Below, piece after piece: positions 16,960 to 25,500 of a stretch of DNA of 64,000 bases. How positions within the stretch are numbered: the first letter of the stretch is position 1; every line of letters starts with the position of its first letter. The stretch spans positions 1 to 64,000 of the forward strand of contig CAKZRP010000050.1 in NCBI GenBank assembly GCA_937146765.1, written 5' to 3'. A program made the translations under genes and the position numbers. The notes under the pieces were generated by a model that saw only the letters and a program-made list of their open reading frames with translations, had not been told where the DNA came from and did no database searches. The DNA is from an uncultured Paracoccaceae bacterium (lineage in GTDB: Bacteria > Pseudomonadota > Alphaproteobacteria > Rhodobacterales > Rhodobacteraceae).

Positions 16960-17966
16960 GGGGTCACCAGCACCTTGATGAGATGATCCCGGTTGCGGGC
17001 GAGATCGCCAAATTGCCCCGGGAGCTCCGCCAGCGGCAGCACGGCCGAGGCAAGCGCGGCGGTCGGAACCTCTTTGGCCCGGATTGCCGCCATCACCCGG
17101 TCGAAATCCGCCCGGAGCGCGTTGCGGCTGCCGATGATCTGGCTCTCGCGCTTATGGAATTCCGCATCGGCAAAACTGATGCTCTCCTTCACCACGCTGA
17201 CCAGAACGGTGACACCACCATGGGCGACCAGCGGAAAGCCCGCCTCGATCGCACCCGCATTGCCGGTCGCGTCAAAGACCACGTCGAACCCCTCGGCCAA
17301 AGCGCCCGACAGGATATCCTCGCCCGGTCGGTGGGTCTCGGTAAAGCCGAACAGCTCCGCCGCTGCGGCGAGGCGCTTGGTGCTGAGATCCATCAGATGC
17401 ACCTCCGCCCCGGCGATGCGGGCAAAAAGCGCGGTGCCCAGCCCGATCGGCCCGGCGCCAGTGACCATCACCCGGTCCCCTGCCCCACAGCCCGAGCGCG
17501 CCACCGCATGGGCCCCGATGGCGAGGAACTCCACCATCGCCGCCTCGACCGGCGTCAGACCTTCGGCGGGGTAGAGGTTGCCCTCGGGCACTGCGATCCG
17601 GGCGCACATGCCGCCATCGGTATGGACCCCAAGCACGGCAATCGCGCTGCAGCAATTGGGCTTGCCCCTCCGGCAGGCCCGGCAGGTCCCGCAGGAGAGA
17701 TAGGGGTTCACAACCACGAGCTGACCCGCATCCGGCCCGTCCGCCAGATGGCCGGACAGCTCGTGGCCGATCACCCGGGGATAGTTCAGAAACGGGTGCT
17801 TGCCTTCAAAGATGTGAAAATCGGTGCCGCAGATGCCGATGGCCGCGATATCGACCAGCCGATGGCCTGCCGGGGCGGTCTCCGGGCGTGGCCGCTGCTC
17901 CAGCACAAAGCTGCCGGGCTCCCGACAGACGCCGCAGGTCATCCCGCTTTGGTGCAGATCCTTCAT
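16956..17966 (-). CDS. zinc-dependent alcohol dehydrogenase (L-galactonate/L-idonate dehydrogenase type)
   Basis: This 336-residue medium-chain dehydrogenase has catalytic zinc ligands in GICGTDFHIFEG and GHELSG. The four-Cys structural zinc loop is CGTCRACRRGKPNCC, and the Rossmann motif is VMVTGAGPIGLGTALFA. The N-terminus has an unusual extra Cys pair (CGVC). Members oxidise polyols or sugar acids, for example L-galactonate to D-tagaturonate, and that role would link this gene to the reductase at 22918 and the UxaA-like dehydratase. It is overlapped on both sides by four bases, between the ABC ATPase and the dehydratase. Confidence 0.88.
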   Translation of the reverse strand: MKDLHQSGMTCGVCREPGSFVLEQRPRPETAPAGHRLVDIAAIGICGTDFHIFEGKHPFLNYPRVIGHELSGHLADGPDAGQLVVVNPYLSCGTCRACRRGKPNCCSAIAVLGVHTDGGMCARIAVPEGNLYPAEGLTPVEAAMVEFLAIGAHAVARSGCGAGDRVMVTGAGPIGLGTALFARIAGAEVHLMDLSTKRLAAAAELFGFTETHRPGEDILSGALAEGFDVVFDATGNAGAIEAGFPLVAHGGVTVLVSVVKESISFADAEFHKRESQIIGSRNALRADFDRVMAAIRAKEVPTAALASAVLPLAELPGQFGDLARNRDHLIKVLVTP

Positions 17967-18739
17967 TGCGCCGCCTCCAGGTTGCGGGCGGACCAGTCGG
18001 CGGGCAATTCACCCTTCACGATCAGGCTCAACACATCGTCCTTGCTCACTTCCTCGATGCCATGGGCACCGACCAGACGACCCTTGTTCATCACCACCAC
18101 CCGGTTGCAGAGGTCAAAGACGTCGTGCATGTCGTGGCTGACCAGAAGGATGCCAATGCCCTCGGCCTGCAATTGCCGGATTAGGTCGGCCACCATCGCG
18201 GTCTCGGAGGGCCCCAACGCCGCCGTGGGCTCGTCCATGATCAGAACCTTGGTGTCGAAATAGATCGCCCGCGCAATCGCGATCACCTGCCGCTGCCCCC
18301 CCGACAGCGAAGAGACCGGATCACTGAGGTTCTTGAAATTCGGATTGAGCCGCGCCAGCACCTTGCGGCTTTCTTCCAGCATCCGGGCATCGTCGAGATT
18401 GCCGAACCAGGTCTTCAGCTCGCGGCCCAGAAACAGGTTCGAGGGCGCATCCAGATGGTCGGCCAAGGCCAGCGTCTGATAGATCGTCTCGATCCCCGCC
18501 GCGCGGGCGTCATTGGGATCGGCAAAGGCAACCGCCTTGCCATTGACGCGGATCTCGCCCGCATTGGGGATCATCGCGCCGGCCAGAATGCGCATCAGGC
18601 AGGATTTGCCGGCGCCATTGTGGCCCAGCACGCCCACCACCTCGCCGGGGTAGAGGTCGAGCGAGACATGATCCACCGCCCGCACCCCGCCAAAGTGTTT
18701 TTCGATACCGATCATCTCTACCAAGGGGGTCTGCGACAT
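17963..18739 (-). CDS. sugar ABC transporter ATP-binding protein
   Basis: The 258-residue protein is a single ABC ATPase domain: Walker A GHNGAGKS (about 40), Q-loop, signature SSLSGGQRQV, Walker B VLIMDEPTAALG, H-loop VSHDMHDV. Carbohydrate importers of the CUT2 type (RbsA) usually have two ATPase domains; this one has a single domain of the FrcA kind, which would act as a homodimer. It couples ATP hydrolysis to sugar uptake with the permease and binding protein encoded just upstream. Its end overlaps the alcohol dehydrogenase start, tying transport to catabolism. Confidence 0.92.
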   Translation of the reverse strand: MSQTPLVEMIGIEKHFGGVRAVDHVSLDLYPGEVVGVLGHNGAGKSCLMRILAGAMIPNAGEIRVNGKAVAFADPNDARAAGIETIYQTLALADHLDAPSNLFLGRELKTWFGNLDDARMLEESRKVLARLNPNFKNLSDPVSSLSGGQRQVIAIARAIYFDTKVLIMDEPTAALGPSETAMVADLIRQLQAEGIGILLVSHDMHDVFDLCNRVVVMNKGRLVGAHGIEEVSKDDVLSLIVKGELPADWSARNLEAAQ

Positions 18740-18813
18740 GCTCTGCCTTTCTGCCGGGGTCGTCTGGGGGTCTGGGTCCGGGGGACGATCTCGCCGCCCC
18801 CCGGAAAACGCTC

Positions 18814-19752
18814 TTAGTAAAGAACGTTCTTGGCCTTGTCGGAGTCGATGTTCTCCTGATCCACCAGCACCACGCCGGTGTTGATGAAGGGCTCCACCGT
18901 CGCGCCGGAGAGGATGTCCATCACCGCTTTCACCCCCATCTCGCCCATGGCAAAGGAGCCCTGCACCGCAGTCGCCTCCATCAGCCCGTCGCGGACGAAT
19001 TGTTGCAGGTCCTCATTGCCGTCAAAGCCGAGCGCGACCAGCTGACCGGCCTTGCCCGCCTGCAGAATGGCGCGACCCATGCCGACGGCGGTGGGTTCAT
19101 TGGCGCCAAAGATACCAACCAGATCCGGGTTCGAGGCCAGGATGTCGGTGGTCTGGTTCAGCGCCATCGCCATCTGGCTCTGCGAGTAATAGGGGCCGAC
19201 GATCTCGAGGCTGGAATTGGCCTTGAGGTAGTCAGAGAAACAGCCAACCCGGCCGATTTCCGACCCGACCCCTGCGACATAGGACATCACCGCCACTTTG
19301 CCCTCGGTTCCGGCCTCGGCGATCATGCGCTTGGCCACCTCTTCACCCGCGGCGCAATTGTCGGTGGACAGGAAGGACTGAAAGGTCCCCTTGGCGCTGT
19401 CGGAAAGGGCGCTGTCGATGATGACCACTGGAATCGCGCTCTCAAAGGCGCGTTTTACCGCCGGGGCCAGGGCCTCCGGGTCGGAGGGCGCCAGAACGAT
19501 GCCCGCAACCCCACGGTTGATGGCGTTTTCCACCAGGTTCACCTGATCTGCCACGGCGCTTTCGGTGGCCGGACCGTCAAAGCTGAACGTATGCTCGGAC
19601 TGGCCCGCAATCGCCGCCTCCGCGCCCTTGTTCACGTTCTGCCAGAAGTTGGAGCTGGTGGTCTTCACGATCACCGCGATTTCTCCAGCCTGTGCAAGAC
19701 CCGCAGTCAGGGCCATGGCTGACGCCAGCATTCCAAGTTTAAGGGACCGCAT
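18814..19752 (-). CDS. sugar ABC transporter periplasmic binding protein (RbsB type)
   Basis: The 312-residue product has a Sec signal peptide (MRSLKLGMLASAMALTAGLA, cleavage near AQA-GEI) and the type I periplasmic binding fold of CUT2 importers: IAVIVKTTSSNFWQNVNKGA at the start, GIVLAPSDPEALAPAVKRA in the hinge-proximal helix, and GIFGANEPTAVGMGRAI with Asp/Glu positions typical of monosaccharide binding. It delivers a monosaccharide to the permease at 19859. The context suggests L-fucose or L-galactose, but the sequence alone does not identify the ligand. Confidence 0.92.
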   Translation of the reverse strand: MRSLKLGMLASAMALTAGLAQAGEIAVIVKTTSSNFWQNVNKGAEAAIAGQSEHTFSFDGPATESAVADQVNLVENAINRGVAGIVLAPSDPEALAPAVKRAFESAIPVVIIDSALSDSAKGTFQSFLSTDNCAAGEEVAKRMIAEAGTEGKVAVMSYVAGVGSEIGRVGCFSDYLKANSSLEIVGPYYSQSQMAMALNQTTDILASNPDLVGIFGANEPTAVGMGRAILQAGKAGQLVALGFDGNEDLQQFVRDGLMEATAVQGSFAMGEMGVKAVMDILSGATVEPFINTGVVLVDQENIDSDKAKNVLY

Positions 19753-19858
19753 CTCATTCCTCCTCTATTGAGATAATGGTTGTCTTTTCTTCTGCTTGTT
19801 CTGTCGGACGATGCCCGCTCCCCGCCTCCCGGTCAGGGTTGGACCGCGCCCGCGACCC

Positions 19859-20893
19859 TCAGCGCCGATTGCGCATCTGGTCGATCCAGACCGCGCCGAT
19901 CACCACGGCTCCGATCACGATCTGTTGGATGAAGGCCGAAACCCCCGCCATGTTGAGCCCATTGCGCAGGATGCCGATGATGAAGGCGCCGATCATGGTG
20001 CCCGAGACCGTACCGACGCCGCCCGAGAGCGAGGCCCCGCCGATGACCGCCGCCGCGATGGCGTCAAGCTCATACATCACCCCCTCGCTCGGCTGGGCAG
20101 TGACAAGCCGCGACATCAGCACGTTGCCCGCCAGACCGGCCAGGGCGCCGGACATCACATAGGCATAAAGCTTGGTCTGATCGACACGCACCCCCGACAG
20201 CCGCGCCGCCTCTTCGTTGGAGCCGGTGGCATAGATGTGGCGGCCGATCTGGCGTCGGCGCAGCAGGTAGGCCGCTCCCACCGCCACCACCGCAAGCAGG
20301 ATCGCGGGATAGGGAATGCCGGGAAAGATCACCTTGGGAAAGCCGTTGGGCTGCATCTCCACCATGCGGAACAGGGCCCCGTTGCCCAGGCGACCAAAGG
20401 CCTCGCCCAATTGCGAGATCGGGGCCGCCCCGGTCAGTTGCAGCGCAAGTCCCCGCGCCATCAGCATCATGCCGAGGGTGGCAACAAAGGGCGGGATCTT
20501 GGCCCGCGTCACCACGAGGCCATTGACCGCGCCGCAGGCCGCGCCGATCGCGACCCCCAGTGCCATGGCCAACCCCACCGGCACCCCGGCCTTCACCGCC
20601 ATCGCGGTGCCGACCCCGGAGAGCGCCAGCACCGAGCCCACCGACAGATCGATGCCGCCGGTGATGATGACCAGGGTCATGCCGATGCCCAAAAGCCCGA
20701 TCACCGAGGTCTGCAGCAGCACGGTCAGCGCATTGTTCACCGAAAAGAACGCCTGGCTTGCAAGGGCAAAACCCGCGATGAGCAGCAATAGCGTCAACAG
20801 GGCCGAAAGCCGGTGGATCTTGGCCGCATCCGGCATCAGGCTCGCAAGCGGTGTCGGCGCCCGCCCGCTTGCGGGTTTGATGGCTTGTGACAT
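19859..20893 (-). CDS. sugar ABC transporter permease (RbsC type)
   Basis: The 344-residue integral membrane protein has about eight to ten hydrophobic helices, including LLTLLLLIAGFALASQAFFS, VIGLLGIGMTLVIITGGIDL and VVAVGAAYLL. It also has the CUT2 permease motifs GGIDLSVGSVLALSGV and IYATGSNEEAARLSGVRV, the loop that contacts the ATPase. It is the first gene of the long minus-strand operon, and the AT-rich promoter region lies just upstream of 20893. Gene order permease, binding protein, ATPase is less usual than binding protein first. Confidence 0.93.
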   Translation of the reverse strand: MSQAIKPASGRAPTPLASLMPDAAKIHRLSALLTLLLLIAGFALASQAFFSVNNALTVLLQTSVIGLLGIGMTLVIITGGIDLSVGSVLALSGVGTAMAVKAGVPVGLAMALGVAIGAACGAVNGLVVTRAKIPPFVATLGMMLMARGLALQLTGAAPISQLGEAFGRLGNGALFRMVEMQPNGFPKVIFPGIPYPAILLAVVAVGAAYLLRRRQIGRHIYATGSNEEAARLSGVRVDQTKLYAYVMSGALAGLAGNVLMSRLVTAQPSEGVMYELDAIAAAVIGGASLSGGVGTVSGTMIGAFIIGILRNGLNMAGVSAFIQQIVIGAVVIGAVWIDQMRNRR

Positions 20894-20921
20894 ACGCCTC
20901 CCTTTCGCAGTCTTGCATTTA

Positions 20922-20976
20922 ATTATTTAATACATAAACAGGACTCACTTGATTCCTGTCAATTGTTTTTTATAAT
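20922..20976. promoter_or_regulatory. divergent promoter/operator region of the sugar operon and its GntR gene
   Basis: This AT-rich stretch lies between divergent genes. On the plus strand TTGATT (20949-20954), 16 bases, then TATAAT (20971-20976) gives a good promoter for the GntR gene. On the minus strand a perfect TTGACA element reads towards the permease, with a poor -10. An inverted repeat ACAGGA/TCCTGT (20938-20943, 20954-20959) overlaps both. ATTATTTAATACAT (20922-20935) recurs with two changes at 24042-24055, in the other divergent promoter of the locus. Confidence 0.6.
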
Positions 20977-21043
20977 AATGTACAAATACAAATTACAGGC
21001 ATAAGACGACACCGCTTTGGCGGCGCACAGGAAGGGCAGTCAG

Positions 21044-21946
21044 ATGGCACGCAGCGACACCAGGTACCGGGAGGCCTACAACCAGATCCTCGCCTATTGC
21101 GAGACCCTGCCGACCGCCGCGCCGATCCCCTCGGAGACCAGCCTGGCCGAGATCGCCGGCGTCAGCCGCACGGTGATCCGTCGCTGTCTGGCGCGGATGG
21201 AGGAGCTCGGGCTGATCTCCTGGCAGGGGCGCGACAAGCTCCTGCTGCGCGCGCCCCGCAGCGAGGACCGGATCGCGGTGCCGGACACGCCGCAGGACAA
21301 GAGCGATCTGGAACAGCGGTTCCTTGACTGGGTGCTGCGCTTTGACGTGCCCGCCAATACGCCGCTCTCGGTGGCCGAATTGTCGCGCACCTTCGACGTG
21401 GCTCAGCATGACCTCAAGGAGTTCCTCGCGGGCCTCAGCCGCTTTGGCCTCGTGTCGCGCCGCCCGCAAGGCGGCTGGATGCTGCTTGGCTTCACCAAGG
21501 ACTTTGCCATCGAACTGTCGGATTTCCGCTGCGTGCTGGAGCTGAACGCGGTGACCCATGTGGCGGAGGCGCCGGTGGATCATCCGGTCTGGGCCGCGCT
21601 GGCGCAGCTGCGCCGCGACCATCTGGCGCTCAAGGCGGCCATCGACACCGATTTTCACGAATTCTCGAAACTGGACGAGCGCTTTCACCTCGCCATCAAC
21701 TCGGTGGTCAAGAACCGCTTTATCGCTGAGTTCCAAAAGGTGATCTCGCTGATCTTCCACTACCATTACATGTGGGACAAGACCGAGGAAAAGCACCGCA
21801 ACGCCGCCGCGATTGAAGAGCATATCGCGATCATCGACGCGCTGGAGGCCCGCGATGCCGAAGCCGCGCGGGTGGCGGCGCAGCGGCATTTGCGGACCTC
21901 CAAGACGACGCTTTTGTCGTCGCTGCGCCATCACGATCTGGGCTGA
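21044..21946 (+). CDS. GntR-family (FCD-type) transcriptional regulator
   Basis: The start at 21044 has GGAAGGGCAG upstream; the frame extends to 21017 without support. The 300-residue protein has an N-terminal GntR winged helix (ETSLAEIAGVSRTVIRRCLA) and a second helical stretch. The C-terminal FCD-like all-helical ligand domain carries the metal-binding-type residues Asp/His in FSKLDERFHLAINS and EEHIAIIDALEARDAEAAR. Such proteins repress sugar-acid genes and release DNA on binding a pathway acid. It is divergent from the ABC/dehydratase operon and is the obvious regulator of both transcription units. Confidence 0.88.
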   Translation: MARSDTRYREAYNQILAYCETLPTAAPIPSETSLAEIAGVSRTVIRRCLARMEELGLISWQGRDKLLLRAPRSEDRIAVPDTPQDKSDLEQRFLDWVLRFDVPANTPLSVAELSRTFDVAQHDLKEFLAGLSRFGLVSRRPQGGWMLLGFTKDFAIELSDFRCVLELNAVTHVAEAPVDHPVWAALAQLRRDHLALKAAIDTDFHEFSKLDERFHLAINSVVKNRFIAEFQKVISLIFHYHYMWDKTEEKHRNAAAIEEHIAIIDALEARDAEAARVAAQRHLRTSKTTLLSSLRHHDLG

Positions 21947-21952
21947 TCTGCC

Positions 21953-22921
21953 TCAGGCGAAAGCCGCGTCAAATCCGGCTGGAGCCGGGGTCGCCAGAGC
22001 CTCCAGATTGCGTTGTAGCGAGGTCGGTTTGGCGGTTCCGAGCAGCACCGAGGCCGCCGCCGGATGCCGGATGGCAAAATGCAGCGCCGCCGTGGCCAGC
22101 GGCAGGCCAAGCTCCGCCGCCCGCGCCTCAAGCGCCCGCACCCGGTCGAGGATCGCTTCCGACGCCGGACCGTAATCATAGGTCGCTCCCGGCACCGCTC
22201 CGGTGGCCAGAATGCCGGAATTGAAGATGCCGCCCAGCACCAGACTGGTGCCCACCGCGCGGCATTCCGGCACCAGCTCCGCCTCCGCCACCCGGTCCAG
22301 CAGTGTGAGCCGCCCCGCCAGCAGGATCACGTCCAGAGGTCCGGCATGGCGCATCACGTCCAGACAGACCTCGCATTCATTGACCCCGAGCCCAAAGGCC
22401 CGGATCCGCCCCTGCTCCTTCAACCGCACCAACCGTTCATAACCCGAGCCGAGAAAGGCCTCACGATGCGGTGCATTGCCCGCGATCCCATGGGTATATT
22501 CCCCGATATCATGCACATAGAGGATCTCGATCTGGTTGCGCCCCAGTCTAGCACAGCTTTGCTCAAAGCTCTCTTCGATGCCATCGCCGGAATAGTCGTA
22601 GCGCACATCGTTCTGGGCCGGGTTCACAAAGCCGTCCGCCTCGGCAATCGGCGTGTTGGCAGGTGACAACACCCGCCCCACCTTGGTCGAAACCACGGCC
22701 TCGGGACGCGTGGACAGAAAGCGGCCCAGCCGCGCCTCTGACAGGCCGCGCCCGTAATGCGGTGCGGTGTCGAAATAACGGATGCCCGCCGCCCAGGCAC
22801 AGGCCAGCACCGCCTCCACATCGGCTTCGCTGGCCTCACGATAGAGGTTGCCGATGCTGGCACAGCCAAAGGACAGCTCGCTCACGGCCAGATCCGTCCG
22901 GCCCACCTGTCGCGTCTTCAT
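21953..22921 (-). CDS. aldo/keto reductase, probable L-fucose/L-galactose 1-dehydrogenase
   Basis: The 322-residue TIM-barrel oxidoreductase starts MKTRQVGRTDLAVSELSFGC and has the AKR tetrad: Asp and Tyr in YFDTAPHYGRGLSEARLG, Lys in VVSTKVGRVL and His in ILYVHDIGEY. It belongs to the D-threo-aldose 1-dehydrogenase group, whose members oxidise L-fucose, L-galactose and similar sugars to the aldonolactone with NAD(P). That would be the first step of the pathway here. It overlaps the reductase upstream on the same strand by four bases and converges with the GntR gene. Confidence 0.85.
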   Translation of the reverse strand: MKTRQVGRTDLAVSELSFGCASIGNLYREASEADVEAVLACAWAAGIRYFDTAPHYGRGLSEARLGRFLSTRPEAVVSTKVGRVLSPANTPIAEADGFVNPAQNDVRYDYSGDGIEESFEQSCARLGRNQIEILYVHDIGEYTHGIAGNAPHREAFLGSGYERLVRLKEQGRIRAFGLGVNECEVCLDVMRHAGPLDVILLAGRLTLLDRVAEAELVPECRAVGTSLVLGGIFNSGILATGAVPGATYDYGPASEAILDRVRALEARAAELGLPLATAALHFAIRHPAAASVLLGTAKPTSLQRNLEALATPAPAGFDAAFA

Positions 22922-24015
22922 CCGATCTTTCCTTCCATTGCGGCCAAAAGCCGTGGTTTGGCGCTGCCGTCGCCGTTTTCCTTTGCCCAGGCGAGGAATG
23001 CCGCGATCCGACGCTGCAGTTTCTCGGCGTGGTTCTGGGCGATATCCGCCAGCCGGTGATCCAGATAGGGATTGGCAAACCGCTCCAGTGTGGTCTCGAT
23101 ATAGGCCTCGATCCCCGCGCCCTCACCCGCCGCGACAAAGCCCGGCAGCACCTCCTCCGCATAGACCGCCCGCAACCGGGCCACCCAATCTGGGTGGGCC
23201 ATCACCTCGCGCACATGCTCCGCCCCTTGCCGGCCGCGTGCCAGCCAGTCGGCCACCATCCAGCTGTGGCCGAGGTTAAGCACAAAAAGCTTGCGCCGCT
23301 CGATCACCCCAAGGTCCGGCACCAGCTGCACCGCCGGATGCTGACAGGGCAGCTGCAATCCGGGCTGCGCCTCGATCGCCCAGAGCGCATAGGGCTCCGC
23401 GATTGCGCCCGCCGGATAGAGCGGCTCAGAGACAATGCGATCCACCAGCGAGTTGACCCAGATCACCTCGTCCCGCAGCCAGTCGCGATAGGCAGGCGGC
23501 ATCGCGTGGGCCGCGGCAAGCACCAGATCGCGCAGCGCCGCGCCATTGCCGCGCAGCAGCTCGGTCGGCATCACCTGCACCGGGCGCTCGCCGTGGTCAA
23601 ACCGCCCCCGCAACAGATGCGCCAGCTTGGCCGGGTAGGACATCGCAGGATCAAGCTCTGGATCCGCATCCGCTGCCTGCGGCTGAAACCCGGCATCGCC
23701 GGTGTTGGAGAGGATGATATCCGCCTCTTCGGCCACAAGGCGCTGCACCTCGGCCAGATCGGGGCCGAAGATCAACCCGCAGGCAATGGAACTCACCCGG
23801 CGCTGCTCCTCTACTGGCTGCCCATGCCACAGCCCGCGAATGCGCACCTCATAGCCCTCGGCCAGCGCCTGCAACCGGGCAGCCCGGCTGGGATCGCCGC
23901 TGCTCTGCACCACGGTAACCGGGCGCGCGCCCGGCAGGGATTCGGACAGAAACAGGTCCGCATGGGCCTGCAAAAAGCGGCTGGTTCCGAACTGGACAAC
24001 CGTTGGATTTGACAT
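22918..24015 (-). CDS. mannitol-dehydrogenase-family sugar-acid reductase (tagaturonate reductase-like)
   Basis: The start at 24015 has GGGAGGGG upstream; an ATG at 24030 is in frame but lacks one. The 365-residue protein begins with the family nucleotide-binding segment VVQFGTSRFLQAHADLF. It contains MPTELLRGNGAALRDLVLAA, WVNSLVDRIVSEP and the catalytic Lys region LFVLNLGHSWMVA. UxaB/UxuB enzymes are about 480 residues, so this is a short subgroup. It would reduce D-tagaturonate to D-altronate, feeding the UxaA-like dehydratase. It is coupled to the AKR gene and is divergent from the amidohydrolase. Confidence 0.8.
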   Translation of the reverse strand: MSNPTVVQFGTSRFLQAHADLFLSESLPGARPVTVVQSSGDPSRAARLQALAEGYEVRIRGLWHGQPVEEQRRVSSIACGLIFGPDLAEVQRLVAEEADIILSNTGDAGFQPQAADADPELDPAMSYPAKLAHLLRGRFDHGERPVQVMPTELLRGNGAALRDLVLAAAHAMPPAYRDWLRDEVIWVNSLVDRIVSEPLYPAGAIAEPYALWAIEAQPGLQLPCQHPAVQLVPDLGVIERRKLFVLNLGHSWMVADWLARGRQGAEHVREVMAHPDWVARLRAVYAEEVLPGFVAAGEGAGIEAYIETTLERFANPYLDHRLADIAQNHAEKLQRRIAAFLAWAKENGDGSAKPRLLAAMEGKIG

Positions 24016-24041
24016 TGACGCCCCTCCCATTTTGGTTTGTT

Positions 24042-24055
24042 ATTATTTAGAACAT
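24042..24055. promoter_or_regulatory. candidate operator shared with 20922-20935
   Basis: ATTATTTAGAACAT matches ATTATTTAATACAT of the other divergent promoter of this locus at 12 of 14 positions. It lies in the 61-base gap between the divergent reductase and amidohydrolase genes. A common site for the locus GntR protein is inferred. Confidence 0.4.
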
Positions 24056-24076
24056 TTCTTCATGCAAGGAAAAACC

Positions 24077-24901
24077 GTGATCATCGACGCACATCAGCAT
24101 TTCTGGCGGATCGACCGCGGCGACTATTCCTGGATGGATGACAGCGTCGCCGCCATCCGGCGCGATATCCTGCCCCCGGATCTGGCGCCACTGGCGGCGG
24201 CGGGCGGCGTCAGCGGCACCGTCGCGGTTCAGGCGGCACCAACCCTTGCGGAAACGGAGTTCCTGCTCTCGCTGGCCGATCAGTCGCCGCTGATCCGGGG
24301 GGTGGTGGGCTGGATCGACCTCACAGGCGACGTGCCGGCCCAACTGACGCGCCTGTCGCATCCCCGGCTCAAGGGCATCCGCCCGATGCTGCAGGACATT
24401 GCCGACACCAATTGGATCCTGCGTCCCGATGTGCTGGCCGGGCTGGAGGCTGTCGCCGCCGCCGGGTTGCGTATGGATGTCCTGATCACCCCGCGCCATT
24501 TCGAGGCCATAGACACCCTCGCCCAGCGTCTGCCGCAACTGCCGCTGATCCTCGACCATTGCGCCAAGCCGGTCTTTGACGGCTCCGATCCAGGTGTCGC
24601 ATGGCGCGAAGGCATCGCCGCGTTCGCCGCACATCCGCAGGTCTCGTGCAAGCTCTCGGGTCTAGCCACTGAATTTGGCCCCGGATGGTCCGCCGAGGCG
24701 CTGAGGCCGGTGTTCGACCATGTGCTGCGGCATTTCGGGCCGGAGCGGCTGATGTGGGGCAGCGACTGGCCGGTGCTGGAACTGGCCGGGTCCTACCCGA
24801 ACTGGCTGGCCGCGGCGCAACAGCTGACGGCGGATCTTTCGCCAGAGGCGCGCCACCAGATCTTTGCCGCCACCGCCACCCGCATCTACACCCTGACCTA
24901 G
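24077..24901 (+). CDS. amidohydrolase-family lactonase (L-fucono/L-galactonolactonase type)
   Basis: The start is taken as GTG 24077 because AAGGA lies six bases upstream and the protein then opens VIIDAHQHFWRIDRGDYSWM, the usual N-terminus; an ATG at 24062 is in frame but has no ribosome site. The 274-residue TIM-barrel has the HQH metal motif near the N-terminus, LPLILDHCAKPVFDG with the second His, VSCKLSGLATE and the terminal Asp in LMWGSDWPVLE. This COG3618 group hydrolyses sugar lactones. It follows logically on the aldose dehydrogenase encoded divergently. Confidence 0.87.
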   Translation: MIIDAHQHFWRIDRGDYSWMDDSVAAIRRDILPPDLAPLAAAGGVSGTVAVQAAPTLAETEFLLSLADQSPLIRGVVGWIDLTGDVPAQLTRLSHPRLKGIRPMLQDIADTNWILRPDVLAGLEAVAAAGLRMDVLITPRHFEAIDTLAQRLPQLPLILDHCAKPVFDGSDPGVAWREGIAAFAAHPQVSCKLSGLATEFGPGWSAEALRPVFDHVLRHFGPERLMWGSDWPVLELAGSYPNWLAAAQQLTADLSPEARHQIFAATATRIYTLT

Positions 24902-24910
24902 GAGCCTGAC

Positions 24911-25240
24911 ATGCAGCGCATGGCCCATATCATCGGCCTTCGGCCGGAGCATCGCGAGACTTATACCCGCCTCCATGCGGAGGTCTGGCCGGCCGTGCTG
25001 GCCCGGCTGCGCGCCTCCCATATCACCAATTACTCCATCTTCCTGCGCGAACCGGAGATGCTGATGTTCAGCTACTGGGAGTATCGGGGCAGCGATTTCG
25101 AGGCCGATTCCGCCGCCATCGCCTCCGATCCGGTGACGCGGGAGTGGTGGGCGCTCTGCGGCCCGATGCAGGCGCCGCTGGCGACCCGCGCCGAGGGGGA
25201 GTGGTGGGCCGCAATGCAGGAAGTCTTCCACCTCGACTGA
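24911..25240 (+). CDS. L-rhamnose mutarotase-family protein
   Basis: The 109-residue protein has the DUF718/RhaM layout: RMAHIIGLRPEHRETYTRLH at the start with the conserved His, ITNYSIFLREPEMLMFSYWE in the middle and EWWALCGPMQ, GEWWAAMQEVFHLD at the end. RhaM interconverts alpha and beta anomers of L-rhamnose. Here, beside L-sugar oxidation genes, it probably supplies the right anomer of L-fucose or a related sugar to the dehydrogenase. It starts nine bases after the amidohydrolase stop, behind TAGGAGCC, and ends the plus-strand unit. Confidence 0.88.
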   Translation: MQRMAHIIGLRPEHRETYTRLHAEVWPAVLARLRASHITNYSIFLREPEMLMFSYWEYRGSDFEADSAAIASDPVTREWWALCGPMQAPLATRAEGEWWAAMQEVFHLD

Positions 25241-25329
25241 TCCCACTCCGCCTCACCCCTGCGCGGTTCGGACAGGCGGCAGGCACGGCGATTCGCCCGG
25301 CTCCAAGGGCATACAAGACCATACAGGTA

Positions 25330-25374
25330 TTTTCTCGCCCGCCCGGATCTGGCACGCCGAGACGGGCGAAAATA
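25330..25374. terminator. imperfect inverted repeat after the mutarotase gene
   Basis: ATTTTC(TC)GCCCG at 25330-25342 pairs with CGGGCGAAAAT at 25364-25374 (11 base pairs with a two-base bulge, 21-base loop). It lies between the sugar locus and the next cassette. There is no long T-run, so it is a weak terminator candidate. Confidence 0.3.
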
Positions 25375-25455
25375 TTTCCAGCACATAGCTATACTTAGAG
25401 CCTGTGACGCCTTCTGCGCCACAGGATGTCTTGACTTGTTCACGGCTTATGACAA

Positions 25456-25471
25456 ACCTGTACGTACCTGT
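25456..25471. promoter_or_regulatory. candidate operator upstream of the GntR/UTRA gene
   Basis: ACCTGTACGTACCTGT contains the palindrome GTACGTAC flanked by a direct repeat of ACCTGT, 29 bases before the regulator start. TTGACT at 25433-25438 lies just upstream. GntR/UTRA proteins commonly bind such short GT-AC palindromes near their own promoter; autoregulation is inferred. Confidence 0.35.
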
Positions 25472-25500
25472 CTGCTTAATGCCCCATATCAGGAGCCGCC

